DNA of 9,104 bases from JBAYVY01 sp041674345. GTDB taxonomy: Bacteria; Planctomycetota; Phycisphaerae; Phycisphaerales; Zrk34. The notes under the pieces were generated by a model. That model was not told the origin of the DNA. It worked only from the letters and a program-made list of their open reading frames with translations, and made no database searches. The DNA lies in assembly GCA_041674345.1 (NCBI GenBank), contig JBAYVY010000134.1, positions 1 to 9,104 of the forward strand. The letters run 5' to 3'. A program made the translations under genes and the position numbers. Of this stretch, positions 7,403 to 9,104 are shown piece after piece; the first letter of the stretch is position 1, and every line of letters begins with the position of its first letter.

Positions 7403-8422
7403 TCATTCCCCCGGAGGCGTTTTCGCTTTCAGCCAGGGCATCATCGCGCGCAGCTTTCTTCCGGTCACTTCCACGCCGTGGTTTCGGTCCGCTTCATACT
7501 TCGCCTTGAAGTTCTTCATCCCGCCTTCGTATTCGGCGCGGAACCCCTTGGCGAACGTGCCGTCCTGGATGTTCTTCAACGCCTTCTTCATGTTCTGCTT
7601 CACCTCCGGCGTGATGATCGTCGGGCCCACCGACAAATCGCCCCACTCCGCGGTGTTGCTGATCGAATATCGCATGTAGCCCAAGCCGCCCTGATAAATC
7701 AGATCGACGATGAGTTTCAGTTCGTGGCACACCTCGAAGTACGCCATCTCCGGCGGGTAGCCCGCTTCGGTCAACGTCTCGAAACCCGCCTTCACCATCG
7801 CGCTCAGTCCGCCGCACAGCACGCACTGCTCGCCGAACAGGTCGGTCTCGCATTCATCTTTGAAGTTGGTGACGATCACGCCGCTGCGCGCCCCGCCGAT
7901 GGCGATGGCCCACGCCATGGCGATGGACTGCGCGTCGGTCGAGCCGGACGGGTTCTGATGCACCGCGATCAGACACGGCACGCCGCCGCCCCGCTGATAT
8001 TCGCTCCGCACCAGATGGCCCGGCCCCTTCGGCGCGACCATCACCACGTTCACATCCTTCGGCGGAACAATCGTCTTGAAGTGAATGTTGAATCCGTGCG
8101 TGAAACACAGCGTCTTGCCAGTCGTCAGATGGGGCTTGATGGATTTCTCATAAACCTCCGGCTGAACCTCGTCGGGCAGCGTGACCAGAATCATGTCCGC
8201 CTGCTTGACCGCTTCATCGACGGGCATCGGGTCGAAGCCGTTCTCGATGGCCAGTTTGCCGTTGGCGGAATCCTTGCGGTTGGCGACGATCACGTTCAGC
8301 CCCGATTCGCGGGCGTTGAGAGCGTGGGCGTGACCCTGGCTTCCGAAGCCGAGCACCGCGATGGTTTTGCCTTTGAGCGGGGCGAGGGAGCCGTCTTTTT
8401 CGTACAACATGGTGATGGCCAT
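7403..8422 (-). CDS. ilvC: Ketol-acid reductoisomerase
   Basis: Second step of valine, leucine and isoleucine synthesis: NADPH- and Mg2+-dependent isomeroreduction of acetolactate or acetohydroxybutyrate, in the cytosol. The 339 residues fit the short class I enzyme. The Rossmann motif is GFGSQGHAHA (25-34); the phosphate-binding loop RKDSANG (49-55) fits NADPH preference. FTHGFNI (107-113) and APKGPGH (130-136) are conserved. Metal and substrate acids appear as D194 and E198 (in ETDLFGEQCVLCGG) and E230 and E234 (in EVCHELKLIVDL), followed by YSISNTAEWGD. ATG 8422 is preferred over the in-frame start at 8458, because AGGAGG sits five nt upstream and MAITMLYEKDGSL is a usual IlvC N-terminus. 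No ilvB or ilvN is adjacent within the window. It looks intact. The following cassette is on the same strand, 59 nt downstream. Confidence 0.97.
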   Translation of the reverse strand: MAITMLYEKDGSLAPLKGKTIAVLGFGSQGHAHALNARESGLNVIVANRKDSANGKLAIENGFDPMPVDEAVKQADMILVTLPDEVQPEVYEKSIKPHLTTGKTLCFTHGFNIHFKTIVPPKDVNVVMVAPKGPGHLVRSEYQRGGGVPCLIAVHQNPSGSTDAQSIAMAWAIAIGGARSGVIVTNFKDECETDLFGEQCVLCGGLSAMVKAGFETLTEAGYPPEMAYFEVCHELKLIVDLIYQGGLGYMRYSISNTAEWGDLSVGPTIITPEVKQNMKKALKNIQDGTFAKGFRAEYEGGMKNFKAKYEADRNHGVEVTGRKLRAMMPWLKAKTPPGE

Positions 8423-8469
8423 TGGGGCCTCCTTTTCTGTGATCCGGGTTCGATCCAATCGAATTCAGC

Positions 8470-8498
8470 AAATTAGGGCAGCGAGGCGGAAAGGTCAA
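8470..8498 (-). promoter_or_regulatory. Candidate ilvC promoter
   Basis: On the minus strand TTGACC (8498-8493), a 17-bp spacer and TAATTT (8475-8470) give a predicted leader of about 40 nt to the ATG at 8422. The -35 is 5/6, the -10 only 3/6. No leader peptide or T-box is visible in so short a leader. Confidence 0.4.
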
Positions 8499-8501
8499 AT
8501 T

Positions 8502-8547
8502 CCGCCGCTTGCGGCTTCGCGCCCCCGGAAGTTGCCGCAAGCGGCGG
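8502..8547. repeat. 14-bp inverted repeat made of GCCGCnnGCGGC palindromes
   Basis: CCGCCGCTTGCGGC (8502-8515) is perfectly complementary to GCCGCAAGCGGCGG (8534-8547) across an 18-base loop. Each arm is itself a small hairpin (GCCGC/GCGGC). A further perfect 12-bp palindrome, CGCCGATCGGCG, follows at 8562-8573. Confidence 0.8.
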
Positions 8548-8556
8548 GGAACTTCC
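8534..8556 (+). repeat. REP-like 23-bp element, copy 1
   Basis: GCCGC, A, then AGCGGCGGGGAACTTCC; differs at a single base from the copy at 8765-8787. It contains a hairpin-forming GCCGCAAGCGGC followed by GGGGAACTTCC. Confidence 0.75.
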
Positions 8557-8622
8557 TGGCGCGCCGATCGGCGGGGTCAAATCGCCGATTTGTGCGTGAT
8601 TTGCCGCATCAAATGCGTGTGG

Positions 8623-8657
8623 CGATTACTTTGTTTTCAGTGAAAACAAAGTAATCG
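8623..8657. repeat. Perfect 35-bp palindrome
   Basis: CGATTACTTTGTTTTCA (8623-8639), a single central G, and its exact reverse complement (8641-8657). AT-rich, unlike the surrounding sequence, and followed on the plus strand by TTTTG. It could form a cruciform or RNA hairpin, or bind a dimeric protein; no function is evident. Confidence 0.9.
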
Positions 8658-8698
8658 TTTTGACGAATACGCAAAGCGAGGGACGCGGGGGCGGATGC

Positions 8699-8736
8699 AA
8701 AAACAACCCGGACGATTCGATGAATCGTCCGGGTTG
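8699..8736 (-). terminator. Strong minus-strand terminator-like hairpin
   Basis: CAACCCGGACGATTC (8704-8718) is perfectly complementary to 8722-8736 with loop GAT. Read on the minus strand, the 15-bp stem is followed by TTTTT (8703-8699). No gene is visible to its right within the window, so it either ends a transcript from beyond 9104 or is part of the repeat landscape. Confidence 0.6.
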
Positions 8737-8764
8737 CTCAAAGGTCTCAAACTCAGGTTGCCAA

Positions 8765-8787
8765 GCCGCGAGCGGCGGGGAACTTCC
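8765..8787 (+). repeat. REP-like 23-bp element, copy 2
   Basis: GCCGC, G, then AGCGGCGGGGAACTTCC; one mismatch to the copy at 8534-8556, in the same orientation, about 230 bases away. It is flanked by further GC-rich partial copies (GCGAGCGGCGG near 8804). Confidence 0.75.
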
Positions 8788-8878
8788 GGCTTCCGGGGGG
8801 GATGCGAGCGGCGGTCGCGGCCGGGCGCATGACAACTGGCGCACCTGCCCGAACGGGAGTCCCCCACCCGACGATTTC

Positions 8879-8969
8879 ACACGAAGGGCACGAAGAAGCA
8901 CGAAGGAAGGATCGTATTTAACTTAAATACGATCCTTCTCAACTTCGTGCTTCTTCGTGCCCTTCGTGT
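8879..8969. repeat. 91-bp nested palindrome with CACGAAG units
   Basis: The outer arms are 27 bp and perfectly complementary (8879-8905 with 8943-8969). Each carries three CACGAAG units, or CTTCGTG on the other side. The inner arms are 16 bp and perfectly complementary (8906-8921 with 8923-8938) around one C. The only interruption is TCAA (8939-8942) on the right. The total is 43 paired positions per strand. Confidence 0.9.
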
Positions 8970-9013
8970 TGGTTTTCAGGAAAAAGCAGGGGCCAAAACG
9001 GAAGGGGCCTCTG

Positions 9014-9036
9014 AAAAACCCCATCCGTCATCGGGG
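9014..9036 (-). terminator. Weak terminator-like hairpin
   Basis: On the minus strand CCCC (9036-9033) can pair with GGGG (9022-9019) around ten bases, followed by TTTTT (9018-9014). Only four strong pairs plus a G-U, so it is marginal. Confidence 0.25.
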
Positions 9037-9070
9037 CGATGAACGATTGGCTTGCAACGGCTCGAAAAGC

Positions 9071-9079
9071 TGTGGATAA
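9071..9079 (-). promoter_or_regulatory. Consensus DnaA-box nonamer
   Basis: The minus strand reads TTATCCACA, the exact high-affinity DnaA-box consensus. It is the only perfect copy I see here and lies 25 bases from the right edge, so clustering cannot be assessed. Confidence 0.4.
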
Positions 9080-9104
9080 CCGGCGAAAACTTGCGTGTTG
9101 GCCG

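Larger units (their letters stand above)
8423..9104. other. Gene-free, repeat-dense spacer upstream of ilvC
   Basis: No open frame here has credible protein character: those present are short, Arg/Pro/Ser-rich and cross the palindromes. The stretch instead carries the ilvC promoter, at least two copies of a 23-bp element, several perfect palindromes, a terminator hairpin and a DnaA-box-like nonamer, listed separately. Confidence 0.7.

Noticed and set aside
8626..8926. Short open frames on both strands in the right-hand spacer
   Set aside because: They run through palindromes and repeats, are low-complexity and have no start signals; treated as non-coding.
8502..8969. CRISPR array suggested by repeated palindromic motifs
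   Set aside because: Repeats are not regularly spaced, units differ, and no cas genes are present.

Overview
The window looks like a chromosomal segment of a GC-rich, free-living bacterium, most likely a planctomycete-like lineage (Phycisphaerae or similar). This is an inference. It rests on strongly C-ended codons in two genes, a PEP-CTERM surface-sorting tail on a secreted protease, a Wzc/CpsD-type polysaccharide tyrosine-kinase domain and long repeat-rich spacers. No rRNA or marker gene fixes the taxonomy. I see no tRNA, rRNA, CRISPR array, transposase or integrase.

Left part, plus strand. Bases 1-843 are the C-terminal kinase domain of a polysaccharide co-polymerase/BY-kinase whose start lies outside the window. 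Its Walker A motif has lost the lysine. A GGGTTCC array, a strong terminator and a candidate promoter follow. Then comes an intact katG catalase-peroxidase (1156-3333) with all expected active-site residues. It ends at a terminator whose 3' arm is tandemly duplicated. After a hairpin-rich leader comes a secreted subtilisin-like protease (3669-5390). It has a PEP-CTERM tail and a Glu where subtilisins have the catalytic His.

Middle part, minus strand, convergent with the protease. Three small cytosolic genes form a tight operon: a TIGR04255-family protein (6519-7343), a WDSYG-motif protein (6004-6522, ATGA overlap) and an RPSSAAF-motif protein (5577-5984, 19-nt gap). It has its own candidate promoter just after ilvC and ends at terminators shared with the protease gene. 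None of the three has a known function. From memory they recur together in distant bacteria, so this cassette is the best candidate for an undescribed system. Its base composition is visibly less GC-rich than its neighbours, which suggests transfer.

Right part. ilvC (7403-8422, minus strand) encodes ketol-acid reductoisomerase, with a near-perfect ribosome binding site and a plausible promoter. Bases 8423-9104 hold no convincing gene. They contain dense structured repeats: copies of a 23-bp palindromic element, a perfect 35-bp palindrome, a minus-strand terminator, a 91-bp nested palindrome built from CACGAAG units, and a consensus DnaA box at the right edge.

Functionally, the window mixes unrelated housekeeping and envelope genes (katG, ilvC, polysaccharide kinase, surface protease) with one accessory cassette. 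Apart from that cassette, no pathway links the neighbours.
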